Positions 1-5,141 of a stretch of DNA of 6,953 bases are shown one piece after another. This DNA is from an uncultured Sphingorhabdus sp. (lineage in GTDB: Bacteria > Pseudomonadota > Alphaproteobacteria > Sphingomonadales > Sphingomonadaceae). Position 1 is the stretch's first letter; every line of letters begins with the position of its first letter. The notes under the pieces were generated by a model. It had not been told where the DNA came from and did no database searches. It saw only the letters and a program-made list of their open reading frames with translations. Position numbers and translations under genes: made by a program. The DNA lies in the NCBI GenBank assembly GCA_937873665.1, contig CALMYW010000276.1, positions 1-6,953 of the forward strand, in the 5' to 3' direction.

Positions 1-43
1 GTGGTGATGCAATTCTGACGCCTCACCAGTCTGAGCCACTGCC

Positions 44-235
44 ATGACCGCTGAAGAACTCTTAGCTGCCCTTAGGGCTGCCGCCGCCCAAGGCGACGAA
101 AAGGCCGCTTGGATGCTGAGGATGCTAATTGCCATGGACTAGCTTGCGTCGTTGACCGAACGCCAGAACGCTGCAACCTGGGAACTCCAAAACCACGAGG
201 AGTCGCAATGTGCATCTTTCTGGCTAGCTATGTGA
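44..235 (+). pseudogene. small helical ORF of unknown function with in-frame amber codon
   Basis: I do not recognise this gene. An ATG at 44 opens a 32-residue frame (MTAEELLAALRAAAAQGD...) rich in Ala, Leu and Glu, as expected for an amphipathic helix, and it stops at a TAG at 140-142. The same frame then stays open for 30 more codons to a TGA at 233-235. Its second half contains LTERQNAATWELQNHEES, which also reads like a helical protein. A single change of CAG or GAG to TAG would explain the split, so I describe the whole 44-235 stretch as one possibly interrupted gene. The alternative is a complete 32-residue protein with a chance open frame after it. No strong ribosome-binding site precedes 44. 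The 3' end overlaps the next ORF (start 208). No function can be assigned. Confidence 0.35.
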
Positions 236-414
236 TTGCTGTTCGGCAGGCTGACGGCGGGGAGGACCAACTGTTTATGGACGCTTGGCTCAGTTGGGAT
301 TTAAGTCAGCCGGGCGGGCTACGCGAGCACGGAAGGGAATACTTCGACATGTCGAACCGTCGTGTCGACTCGCCCGCAGCGTCTTCCGTACTGTGGTGCG
401 CGCAATTTGGATGA
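208..414 (+). CDS. hypothetical protein, 68 residues
   Basis: I do not recognise this gene. The start at 208 is chosen because GAGGAG lies at 197-202 with a 5-base spacer before the ATG. An in-frame upstream start at 109 would overlap the preceding ORF heavily. The protein begins MCIFLASYV, a short hydrophobic stretch too brief to call a signal peptide, followed by a polar Trp-containing part (MDAWLSWDLSQPGGLREHG) and a REYFDMSNRR segment. It has no recognisable domain. It overlaps the end of the previous ORF by 28 bases, which would allow translational coupling. A strong hairpin begins 12 bases after its stop codon and could end its transcript. Codon use is mixed, so this may be a chance frame. 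Confidence 0.35.
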   Translation: MCIFLASYVIAVRQADGGEDQLFMDAWLSWDLSQPGGLREHGREYFDMSNRRVDSPAASSVLWCAQFG

Positions 415-426
415 GGCGTCACCTCA

Positions 427-451
427 GGAGTGGGCGGGTTACGCCCACTCC
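427..451. terminator. perfect 10-bp GC-rich hairpin, possible bidirectional terminator
   Basis: Positions 427-436 (GGAGTGGGCG) are exactly complementary to 442-451 (CGCCCACTCC), with a 5-base loop. The hairpin sits between the end of a + strand ORF at 414 and the end of umuC at 543 on the minus strand, a convergent arrangement where a shared terminator is expected. No run of T follows on either strand, so it is not a textbook intrinsic terminator. Confidence 0.45.
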
Positions 452-478
452 CTCCAGAATGCATCGCCAGCCAAACGT

Positions 479-558
479 GCGTGCGACCTGCGATTGCGGG
501 CCCGATGTCAGCATCGATGCTGGTAATTCTCATCCGGGCCATCTAACAGGTCGCACGC
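479..558. repeat. 80-bp nested inverted-repeat element at the 3' end of umuC
   Basis: Three nested dyads share nearly one centre. The outer arms are GCGTGCGACCTG (479-490) and its exact complement (547-558). The middle arms are GGCCCGATG (499-507) and CATC-C-GGGCC (531-540), with one bulged C. Inside is the perfect 14-bp palindrome CAGCATCGATGCTG (509-522). The umuC stop codon (543-545) lies between the middle and outer arms, so the last umuC codons form part of the outer stem. In RNA this would fold into a long rod after or around the stop codon. It could be a 3' stabilising or terminating structure, a small RNA, or a recombination site. Confidence 0.6.
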
Positions 559-1793
559 GGTAGGTCTGCCATCCGGGTTGTGTAGCAGGGCGATAGCTGG
601 CGTTGGCGCATCCCCCACTCGGGCCGCTCTTGCCAGCCAGTCGCCGCGAACCCGATGGAGCCGCGCCCGAAGCGTCGATTGATCCGGTCTAGGGTGTCCA
701 TCATCTTCGCGTTGCCGACAACGGCAGGGTTGAACAGGTCGCCTTGCCGGTTCTCGGGGCGTGCCAGGTCTTGCAGGAACACGCCAGCACGCTTGTAGGC
801 GTAGCCATCGCGCAGGAAGCCCCTTAGCAGGCCACGAATCACGCTCAGGACGATCCCGGTATCGGCAGTGGCGCAGGGCAGCGTGGTGCCCCGTGTCGGG
901 TGGTGCTGGGGCAAGTCGGGGCGGAATGCGTCCGTCTGGGCAAGGATGCCCACTGCCGCCGTGGTCAGGCCGCGCTTACGCAGCTTTTCGCATGCCCGAC
1001 TGCCAAAGGTCGCCAAGGCTTGGGCCAGGGCCTCGTGGTTCTCGACCCGCTCCCCGAAGGATCGGCTCACCACGATTTGCTGGCGGTCTGGCTCAACTTC
1101 CTCTAGCCCCATGCACGGGTGCCCGGCCAATTCCTGCTGGGTGCGCCTCAGCACCACGCCGAACCGCTCTAGCACCAGGTCAGGGGGTGCGTCGCGCAGT
1201 TGCGCCGCTGTCAGGATGCCCATGCCCTCCAGTTTGGCCGCCCACTTCCGGCCAACGCCCCAAAGGTCTTCCACGGGGTAGTCCTGCAATGCGACTTCAC
1301 GTGCGTGCCGTTCGCTGAGGTCAACCACGCCGGCACCATTCTTGGCGAGTTTGTTCGCAGCCTTCGCAAGCGTCTTTGTAGGGCCGACGCCAATGCAGTT
1401 CGGGATGCCTACCCATGTCCGCACGCGATCCCGCAGGGCATGGCAAAACGTCATGCGGTCGCGGACGCGGGACAGGTCCAGAAAGGACTCATCGATACTG
1501 TAGACCTCGACCCTTGGCACGGCGTCGGTCAGCACCTCGACAACGCGCGCTGAAATATCCCCGTACAGGGTGAAGTTCGCCGACCGCATCAGCAGCCCAT
1601 GCCGGCGCACCATGTGGCCTAGCTCATGGGCGGGGTGGCCCATCTTGATCCCTAGCGCCTTGGCCTCGGCGGAACGGGCAATGGCGCATCCGTCGTTGTT
1701 GGACAGCACCACAAGCGGCTTGCGCCTCAGCGACACGTCGAACAGTTGTTCGCAGGACGCATAGAAGTTGTTGCCGTCAACCAAAGCGAACAC
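543..1793 (-). CDS. umuC: UmuC, catalytic subunit of DNA polymerase V (Y family)
   Basis: UmuC is the error-prone polymerase that, with two cleaved UmuD' subunits, copies past DNA lesions during the SOS response. The 416-residue product matches the usual length (E. coli about 422). Visible motifs are the N-terminal VDGNNFYASCE with catalytic Asp6, SNNDGCAIARS near residue 31, and YSIDESFLDL with Asp101 and Glu102, the same numbering as in E. coli. A QGDLF pentapeptide at about 350-354 fits the beta-clamp binding site. The C-terminus (SPCYTTRMADLP) is family-like, so the protein is complete. I chose the GTG at 1793 because family members start one residue before FALVDGNN and GAGGG lies five bases upstream. 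A longer in-frame extension to 1955 would run inside umuD. The start overlaps the end of umuD by 17 bases, showing tight coupling. Confidence 0.96.
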   Translation of the reverse strand: MFALVDGNNFYASCEQLFDVSLRRKPLVVLSNNDGCAIARSAEAKALGIKMGHPAHELGHMVRRHGLLMRSANFTLYGDISARVVEVLTDAVPRVEVYSIDESFLDLSRVRDRMTFCHALRDRVRTWVGIPNCIGVGPTKTLAKAANKLAKNGAGVVDLSERHAREVALQDYPVEDLWGVGRKWAAKLEGMGILTAAQLRDAPPDLVLERFGVVLRRTQQELAGHPCMGLEEVEPDRQQIVVSRSFGERVENHEALAQALATFGSRACEKLRKRGLTTAAVGILAQTDAFRPDLPQHHPTRGTTLPCATADTGIVLSVIRGLLRGFLRDGYAYKRAGVFLQDLARPENRQGDLFNPAVVGNAKMMDTLDRINRRFGRGSIGFAATGWQERPEWGMRQRQLSPCYTTRMADLPRATC

Positions 1794-2247
1794 GGCGGCC
1801 CTCGCGCACGATCTTTCGGCAGATGCCCACGACTGCGAATGCTTCAACCTCGGTGCCTGCCGCCAACACGATTGGGGCGAAGTGCGGATTGCGGCTGTGT
1901 AGCTCGATATGGTCGCTAGCGATCTTGATTCGCTTGCAAACCGGAGCCTGTCCATCCCACATGGCGATGACTAGATCGCCGTCCTGCACATGCACGGATC
2001 GATCGACAACCAAAGTGTCGCCGTTGCAGATGCCATCCAGCACCATGGACCAGCCGGATGCCTGGTAGTAGAACGTCGCGGGCGGATTGGTTACCAGCCA
2101 TTCGTGGAGGTCTATCCGATCCTCCATGAAGTCCTCAGCAGGACTCGGGAAGCCGGCCTCAACGCGAACACCGCCAAGCGGCAGGCGCAAGGGTGGCGGG
2201 TCTACCAGCGCGAGCCCAAGCGGTATGGCATAGGTGTGGTCTTGCAT
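1777..2247 (-). CDS. umuD: UmuD, self-cleaving accessory subunit of DNA polymerase V
   Basis: UmuD is a LexA-like (peptidase S24) protein that cuts off its own N-terminus on RecA-ssDNA filaments, and UmuD' then assembles with UmuC. The 156-residue product has an Ala31-Gly32 cleavage site (VEAGFPSPA), the nucleophile Ser67 in ASGWSM and the general base Lys105 in VCKRIKI. The spacing from cleavage glycine to serine is 35 residues, the same as in E. coli UmuD. I prefer the ATG at 2247, with GGGGA six bases upstream, over a GTG at 2271 that adds eight residues. The Trp before the catalytic Ser replaces the Asp common in this motif, and the cleavage site is Ala-Gly instead of the E. coli Cys-Gly. 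The gene lies directly upstream of umuC and overlaps it. Confidence 0.95.
   Translation of the reverse strand: MQDHTYAIPLGLALVDPPPLRLPLGGVRVEAGFPSPAEDFMEDRIDLHEWLVTNPPATFYYQASGWSMVLDGICNGDTLVVDRSVHVQDGDLVIAMWDGQAPVCKRIKIASDHIELHSRNPHFAPIVLAAGTEVEAFAVVGICRKIVREGRRVRFG
1799..1803 (-). promoter_or_regulatory. ribosome-binding site deciding the umuC GTG start
   Basis: On the minus strand GAGGG lies five bases before the GTG at 1793. It falls inside the last codons of umuD and supports this internal GTG over the distant upstream starts of the same frame. Confidence 0.65.
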
Positions 2248-2317
2248 TGAGCGTCCCCGTAATACCGGCACAGGCTGGCCGGCGTGGATCGCTCAGGCTG
2301 AGACTGGCAGGGACGCG

Positions 2318-2338
2318 GAATCCTACGCCCGCGGATTC
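2318..2338. repeat. small inverted repeat in the umuD leader
   Basis: GAATCC at 2318-2323 and its complement GGATTC at 2333-2338 flank a 9-base GC-rich loop. It lies about 70-90 bases upstream of the umuD start in the only sizeable gap of the minus-strand cluster. It could be a weak hairpin or half of an operator. The arms are short, so chance is possible. Confidence 0.25.
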
Positions 2339-2356
2339 TCAGGGTGCTTCACGTTT

Positions 2357-2372
2357 CGACTAACGCTAGTCG
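2357..2372. promoter_or_regulatory. perfect dyad upstream of umuD, candidate operator
   Basis: CGACTA (2357-2362) and TAGTCG (2367-2372) form perfect 6-bp arms around a 4-base centre. The dyad overlaps the stop codon of the 71-residue ORF and lies about 110 bases before umuD. It is not the CTGT-N8-ACAG LexA box of enterobacteria. A related half-site (CCGACTAA) occurs just upstream of the YedK-like gene, so a shared repressor of both promoters is conceivable. Confidence 0.35.
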
Positions 2373-2581
2373 GGCGTGAGCATCCCCATTACGTCGGCTT
2401 CGGTGATGAGGTCGTGGTAACGCTCATCCAGCGCGCGCTGGTCGTCGTCGGTCTCGACTGCCGCCGTGATCGGCTCCATTTCACCATCCACGATCCGCCA
2501 GAAGTCGGCAGGCTCGGGATGGGATCGGGCAATGGCCGGTAGCCGGGCTATCAGGGCATCCAGTTGTTCCAGCGTAGTCAT
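2366..2581 (-). CDS. hypothetical acidic protein, 71 residues, between the YedK-like gene and umuD
   Basis: I do not recognise this family. The ATG at 2581 overlaps the stop of the upstream YedK-like gene in an ATGA arrangement (4-base overlap), the signature of translational coupling. Its position in the same-direction cluster supports a real gene. The product (MTTLEQLDALIARLPAIARS... to ...DVMGMLTPD) is acidic and mostly helical by composition. It has a Leu/Ala/Ile-rich first helix and an acidic second half (VETDDDQRALDERYHDL). No Cys, zinc site, signal peptide or membrane segment is present. About 118 bases separate its stop from umuD. It might be a partner or regulator of the DNA-repair genes around it, but this rests on context alone. 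Confidence 0.7.
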   Translation of the reverse strand: MTTLEQLDALIARLPAIARSHPEPADFWRIVDGEMEPITAAVETDDDQRALDERYHDLITEADVMGMLTPD

Positions 2582-3522
2582 GCAGCCTTCCGGTGTTCGT
2601 AATAGGGATGCCGCTTGTCATCAAAGATCGCTTGCATGGCCGCAGTGTCGCCCTGCGGGTTGAGCCAGGCGTCCACGTGTTCCGGCTTGATATTGATGAT
2701 CGTGCGGTCGTGGCCTGCTGCCGCTACCTCTGGCTCCGGCTCGTCGGTGATCGCGGCGAAGCTGTACAGGTCTGGCAATGCGCCCTTGGGGTCAGTCCAG
2801 TGCGACCACAGGCAGGCTATCAGCATGGGGTCGCCCGTCCTGGGCGTGAACTGAATCTCCATGCTCCCGCCGCTGCCATCGTCTACGTTCTCATAGAACA
2901 CATCGGCCACCATTAGCGCCTGCGTGTCGCCGAACTGGTGACGCCAGAAGCGTGTCAGGTTGTCGCGCCGTGCGTTGTACGTGCCCGAGACTTGCCCGGT
3001 CTTAGTACGGTCTATGGACGGGTCCATGCCTGCCGGGCGGCAGTGGTAGCGCATCGGGCGGATGATCCGCTCGCCGTTCTCTTCTATCAGGACGGGCGCG
3101 TACCAGTCGGGAAATATGCGGTCGTCGCGCGCTGGGTCGTGTTCCGTGCGCTTGGCGTCGGCAATCCACCGCTTTAGTTGTTTGATCTTGTTCCCGGCTA
3201 TGCGCTGGTCGTTGAGCGCCTTCTTTGTCTCTTTGGTCTGCAATGCCCGTTCGGCATCGGCCAGGCGCTTGACCTGTTTGAATAGCTCAGGCTCGCTCGC
3301 GGCGATGGTGTCCGCGTTGTAGGCGTCGATTAGGTCTTTGATCCGTCGCTCGTCTGCCGACTTGGGATCGAGAAAGGCCAGGTCTACGCCCTTGGGAATC
3401 TTGACCTTGCGATCCTCCGCGCGCGTCTCATACAGGCGAACGAACTCTTTGATATCGAGCGTGCCGCCAAAAGCTCGGAGGTACTTCTTATAGCAGGCCC
3501 AGACTTGCGCGGAGTAGCACAT
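2578..3522 (-). CDS. SOS response-associated peptidase, YedK/HMCES family, long form
   Basis: YedK/HMCES (SRAP) proteins protect abasic sites in single-stranded DNA by forming a thiazolidine link through Cys2, exposed after Met removal. This decides the start: the ATG at 3522 gives MCYSAQV, while an upstream GTG at 3546 would bury the Cys. The other active-site residues are visible: Asn183 in YNARRD, Glu211 in FYEN and His271 in HDRTIINI, matching the INARxET, FEW/FYEW and HDRxP motifs of the family. Arg158 in PMRYH fits the conserved MRW stretch. At 314 residues it is well above the roughly 220 of E. coli YedK. The extra length is mainly a charged, probably helical segment at about residues 25-130. 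It is the first gene of a minus-strand cluster with umuD and umuC. No strong ribosome-binding site is seen. Confidence 0.92.
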   Translation of the reverse strand: MCYSAQVWACYKKYLRAFGGTLDIKEFVRLYETRAEDRKVKIPKGVDLAFLDPKSADERRIKDLIDAYNADTIAASEPELFKQVKRLADAERALQTKETKKALNDQRIAGNKIKQLKRWIADAKRTEHDPARDDRIFPDWYAPVLIEENGERIIRPMRYHCRPAGMDPSIDRTKTGQVSGTYNARRDNLTRFWRHQFGDTQALMVADVFYENVDDGSGGSMEIQFTPRTGDPMLIACLWSHWTDPKGALPDLYSFAAITDEPEPEVAAAGHDRTIINIKPEHVDAWLNPQGDTAAMQAIFDDKRHPYYEHRKAA

Positions 3523-3529
3523 TGATATG

Positions 3530-3567
3530 CCGACTAAGGTGTGCATTTTTCACATCGTAGCAGTCGG
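3530..3567. promoter_or_regulatory. spaced inverted repeat before the YedK-like gene
   Basis: CCGACT at 3530-3535 and AGTCGG at 3562-3567 are exact complements 26 bases apart. The left arm lies 8-13 bases upstream of the YedK-like ATG, where a bound repressor or RNA fold would block translation or transcription. The arm resembles the CGACTA half-site before umuD. Both could be chance given their length. Confidence 0.3.
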
Positions 3568-3568
3568 T

Positions 3569-3595
3569 CATGCGTCGAAGTATCTTCGCCGCATG
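3569..3595. promoter_or_regulatory. 27-bp near-perfect palindrome in the divergent promoter region
   Basis: The left arm CATGCG-T-CGAAG (3569-3580) and the right arm CTTCG-C-CGCATG (3584-3595) pair at 11 of 12 positions around a 3-base centre (TAT). It lies in the 102-bp gap between the divergent YedK-like gene (start 3522) and HNH gene (start 3625). That is the expected place for an operator controlling both transcripts. A regulator encoded outside the window, a LexA-like repressor or the HNH protein's own zinc ribbon could bind it. It could also fold as a hairpin in the HNH leader RNA. Confidence 0.6.
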
Positions 3596-3613
3596 TCAGT
3601 CTGCACGCCTGAC

Positions 3614-3620
3614 GAGGGGG
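3614..3620 (+). promoter_or_regulatory. strong ribosome-binding site for the HNH gene
   Basis: GAGGGGG precedes the GTG at 3625 by four bases. It decides a GTG start that places the first zinc-ribbon Cys at residue 4. Confidence 0.65.
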
Positions 3621-3624
3621 ATAG

Positions 3625-4569
3625 GTGGCGAAGTGTTCGATATGCCTGCGCGACAAAAGACCGAAATTCAAGACATCTCGCCTTACCGTCTGCACCCGCT
3701 GCGTCAATCTGCTCAACAGCACCTCTATCTCTCCGCGCAGTGCTGAATCTCAACTCAAGCAGAAGCTTCGAGCGGATGTCGTTCACAGGCACGGCGACGA
3801 CGGCGGTGTCGATGCTTGGGTGAATCGAAGGTTTCCGGACATCCTGGATGACTGGTGTCGGGACCCGGAACGCATGGGTGTTCCGATCAAAGTCATTAGA
3901 GCTTATCGCCGTCAACTCATTTGCCTGGACCGCCGGTTCCTTGACTACCCGAACGACTGGCGGATGCGCGCCTACCGGCACAAGCATCGAGACGATTACA
4001 CATGCAACGTCTGCGGCAAACGATACGAAAGCTGTGGAGACCTGCAGGCGCACCACATCATCTTTCGGAGTCGCAGCGGCACCAACTACGCGGCCAATAT
4101 CGTCGTCTTATGCTTAGAACATCATCAGGCGCAGCACCCGAATCTCGTCATATCTGTGCTTGGTGGCGAGGGGCCAGGCTCTGACCAGGATGACTCTAGT
4201 GAAGGCCCCGCGGGGGAAGAGATAACTGAATCGCCAATCCCGGCACCACCGTCGTTGTGGATACCGCAAACCCCGACGATGCAGCCTAGGTGCAAATTCA
4301 AAGATGGTGAAGTTCGCGCTCATCCATTCGATAGGAGCGTGATGCCAGCGGCTACGGCACGTAATCAAGAGGCCCAGATCTGCACCCCGCTATCCACCCC
4401 AATTGCATCACCCCAGCATCAAGAGAACCAAAGAGCCCCCTCGAATCAACCTGAGGAGAAAGATGCTGACAGGCCAGTGGTTCCCTCCGAGTCTTTGACT
4501 GCCGACACGCTATGGACTGTCTTAGGAATTTGCGTTCTCGTTGCGTTGTTTTTCATGGCAAGTTCTTGA
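3625..4569 (+). CDS. zinc-ribbon/HNH nuclease-like protein with C-terminal membrane anchor
   Basis: The 314-residue product has four parts. First is an N-terminal zinc-ribbon-like Cys-x2-Cys pair repeated (Cys4/Cys7 and Cys23/Cys26). Next is a charged linker with RFPDILDDWCRDPERMG and YPNDWRMRAYRHKHRD. An HNH fold follows at about 127-171: Cys127/Cys130, His143-His144 in LQAHHI, an Asn at 154 or 158, Cys163, and His166/His167/His171, that is, a zinc-bound beta-beta-alpha-metal nuclease core. Last is a long Pro/Ser/Glu-rich region (about 180-292) ending in one hydrophobic helix (about 294-312, TLWTVLGICVLVALFFM) at the very C-terminus. HNH proteins cut DNA in phages, mobile introns and defence systems, and a tail anchor is unusual for them. 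The reading frame is intact, in contrast to the region downstream. It is divergent from the YedK-umuDC cluster. Substrate and role are unknown. Confidence 0.85.
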   Translation: MAKCSICLRDKRPKFKTSRLTVCTRCVNLLNSTSISPRSAESQLKQKLRADVVHRHGDDGGVDAWVNRRFPDILDDWCRDPERMGVPIKVIRAYRRQLICLDRRFLDYPNDWRMRAYRHKHRDDYTCNVCGKRYESCGDLQAHHIIFRSRSGTNYAANIVVLCLEHHQAQHPNLVISVLGGEGPGSDQDDSSEGPAGEEITESPIPAPPSLWIPQTPTMQPRCKFKDGEVRAHPFDRSVMPAATARNQEAQICTPLSTPIASPQHQENQRAPSNQPEEKDADRPVVPSESLTADTLWTVLGICVLVALFFMASS

Positions 4570-4617
4570 CCTGCGCAGCCTCGTAAACCACTTACCGATA
4601 TTCGCGTTCTTCCTGCG

Positions 4618-4955
4618 TCACGTTGCCGGAGTGAACGACCAGGCACCGTTCTCGCAGCCAAGCGAATCACGCCGACCGATGTTTGCGGTATTCATCGTGG
4701 CGGTCTGCCCGTGCTTGTTGGTGTAGGTCTTGGGGGCCGGCTCACTGGTGGAATCCACCAGTGACATCCGAATCTTCCCGACCGTCGTGTGGTCAACCGC
4801 GCAACGCCGCCCGATTTCTCGGTCGCTCCACTGCGACCACTCCTCATCCTTGAGCAGCAGCAGGACGTGGTGGCGCTTATGGCATTGGTGCGCGGCAGGC
4901 CGTGGTCGGCGTTGGAGTAAGATGATCTCGGCTGTGAGGCAGCCAAGCCCAGCAA
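4618..4955 (-). pseudogene. ParB-like protein, C-terminal fragment with frameshift
   Basis: Two overlapping minus-strand frames together spell the C-terminal part of a ParB-like nuclease-domain protein of the phage/plasmid type. One frame gives SNADHGLPRTNA (ending near 4881). The other gives KRHHVLLLLKDEEW, then SQWSDREIGRRCAVDHTTVGKIR (a helix-turn-helix), then the tail KTYTNKHGQTATMNTANIG and a stop at 4618. The frames join if one G is restored between 4880 and 4881, giving TNADKRHHV. Family members carry an N-terminal ParB domain with a DGF/DGxHR motif before this part. I cannot find it upstream, where all minus frames look non-coding and a run of seven C (4985-4991) occurs. It is convergent with the HNH gene, 48 bases away. 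It is either decayed or affected by sequencing deletions. Confidence 0.7.
4742..4764. repeat. 23-bp perfect-armed palindrome inside the ParB-like fragment
   Basis: TCACTGGTGG (4742-4751) and CCACCAGTGA (4755-4764) are exact complements around AAT. It lies inside the reading frame just after the helix-turn-helix, encoding roughly MSLVDSTSEP. Partition genes can carry a parS-like site within or near parB, so it is a candidate binding site. A chance coding hairpin is the alternative. Confidence 0.5.
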
Positions 4956-5130
4956 TCGCCGCTTGGAACGAGCTGCCTTGCAGTCCCCCCCGCCGCCGGG
5001 GCTGATTCCTCCGGTCCCGCAGGGGGTTCTTGCCTACGCCAGCAGGCCAGAGCGAGCCTCGGCCCTTGTGACCGCAGCGCCAATCGTCGTGCGATCGGGC
5101 TGGCACCCCTAAGGATCAAACCTCCTGGCT
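4956..5130. other. stretch with no supported gene
   Basis: Open frames here are mutually exclusive shadows with low-complexity Pro, Gly and Arg content, and none resembles a known family. A run of seven C at 4985-4991 is the only clear local feature. It may contain the lost N-terminal half of the ParB-like fragment or unrelated inserted DNA. Confidence 0.4.
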
Positions 5131-5141
5131 GAGGAAGCACC

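Noticed and set aside
541..547. ATCTAAC matching the RYYYAAC half of an integron attC site
   Set aside because: No matching GTTRRRY partner is found at a proper distance outside umuC, and the nested dyads do not follow attC L/R spacing.
479..558. Outer 12-bp arms as terminal repeats of a transposable element
   Set aside because: Only 56 bases lie between the arms, no target-site duplication is evident and the arm is part of umuC.
761..1553. Several + strand ORFs opposite umuC
   Set aside because: They are antisense shadows of a strongly conserved gene. Their translations are low-complexity Arg/Pro/Ser and resemble no family.
1794..1955. N-terminal extension of the UmuC frame by 54 residues
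   Set aside because: It lies inside umuD in another frame, does not resemble any UmuC sequence, and the GTG at 1793 has a ribosome-binding site and gives the family start.
2248..2365. Search for a CTGT-N8-ACAG LexA box upstream of umuD
   Set aside because: No such site is present. The dyads listed there do not fit the consensus.
3523..3540. TTAG-N6-TATCA on the minus strand, similar to the Xanthomonadales LexA box TTAG-N6-TACTA
   Set aside because: Only three of five bases of the right half match, so it is too weak to call an SOS box.
3568..4056. Minus-strand ORF of 162 residues opposite the HNH gene
   Set aside because: The opposite strand encodes clear zinc-ribbon and linker sequence with a strong ribosome-binding site, and this frame shows no motif.
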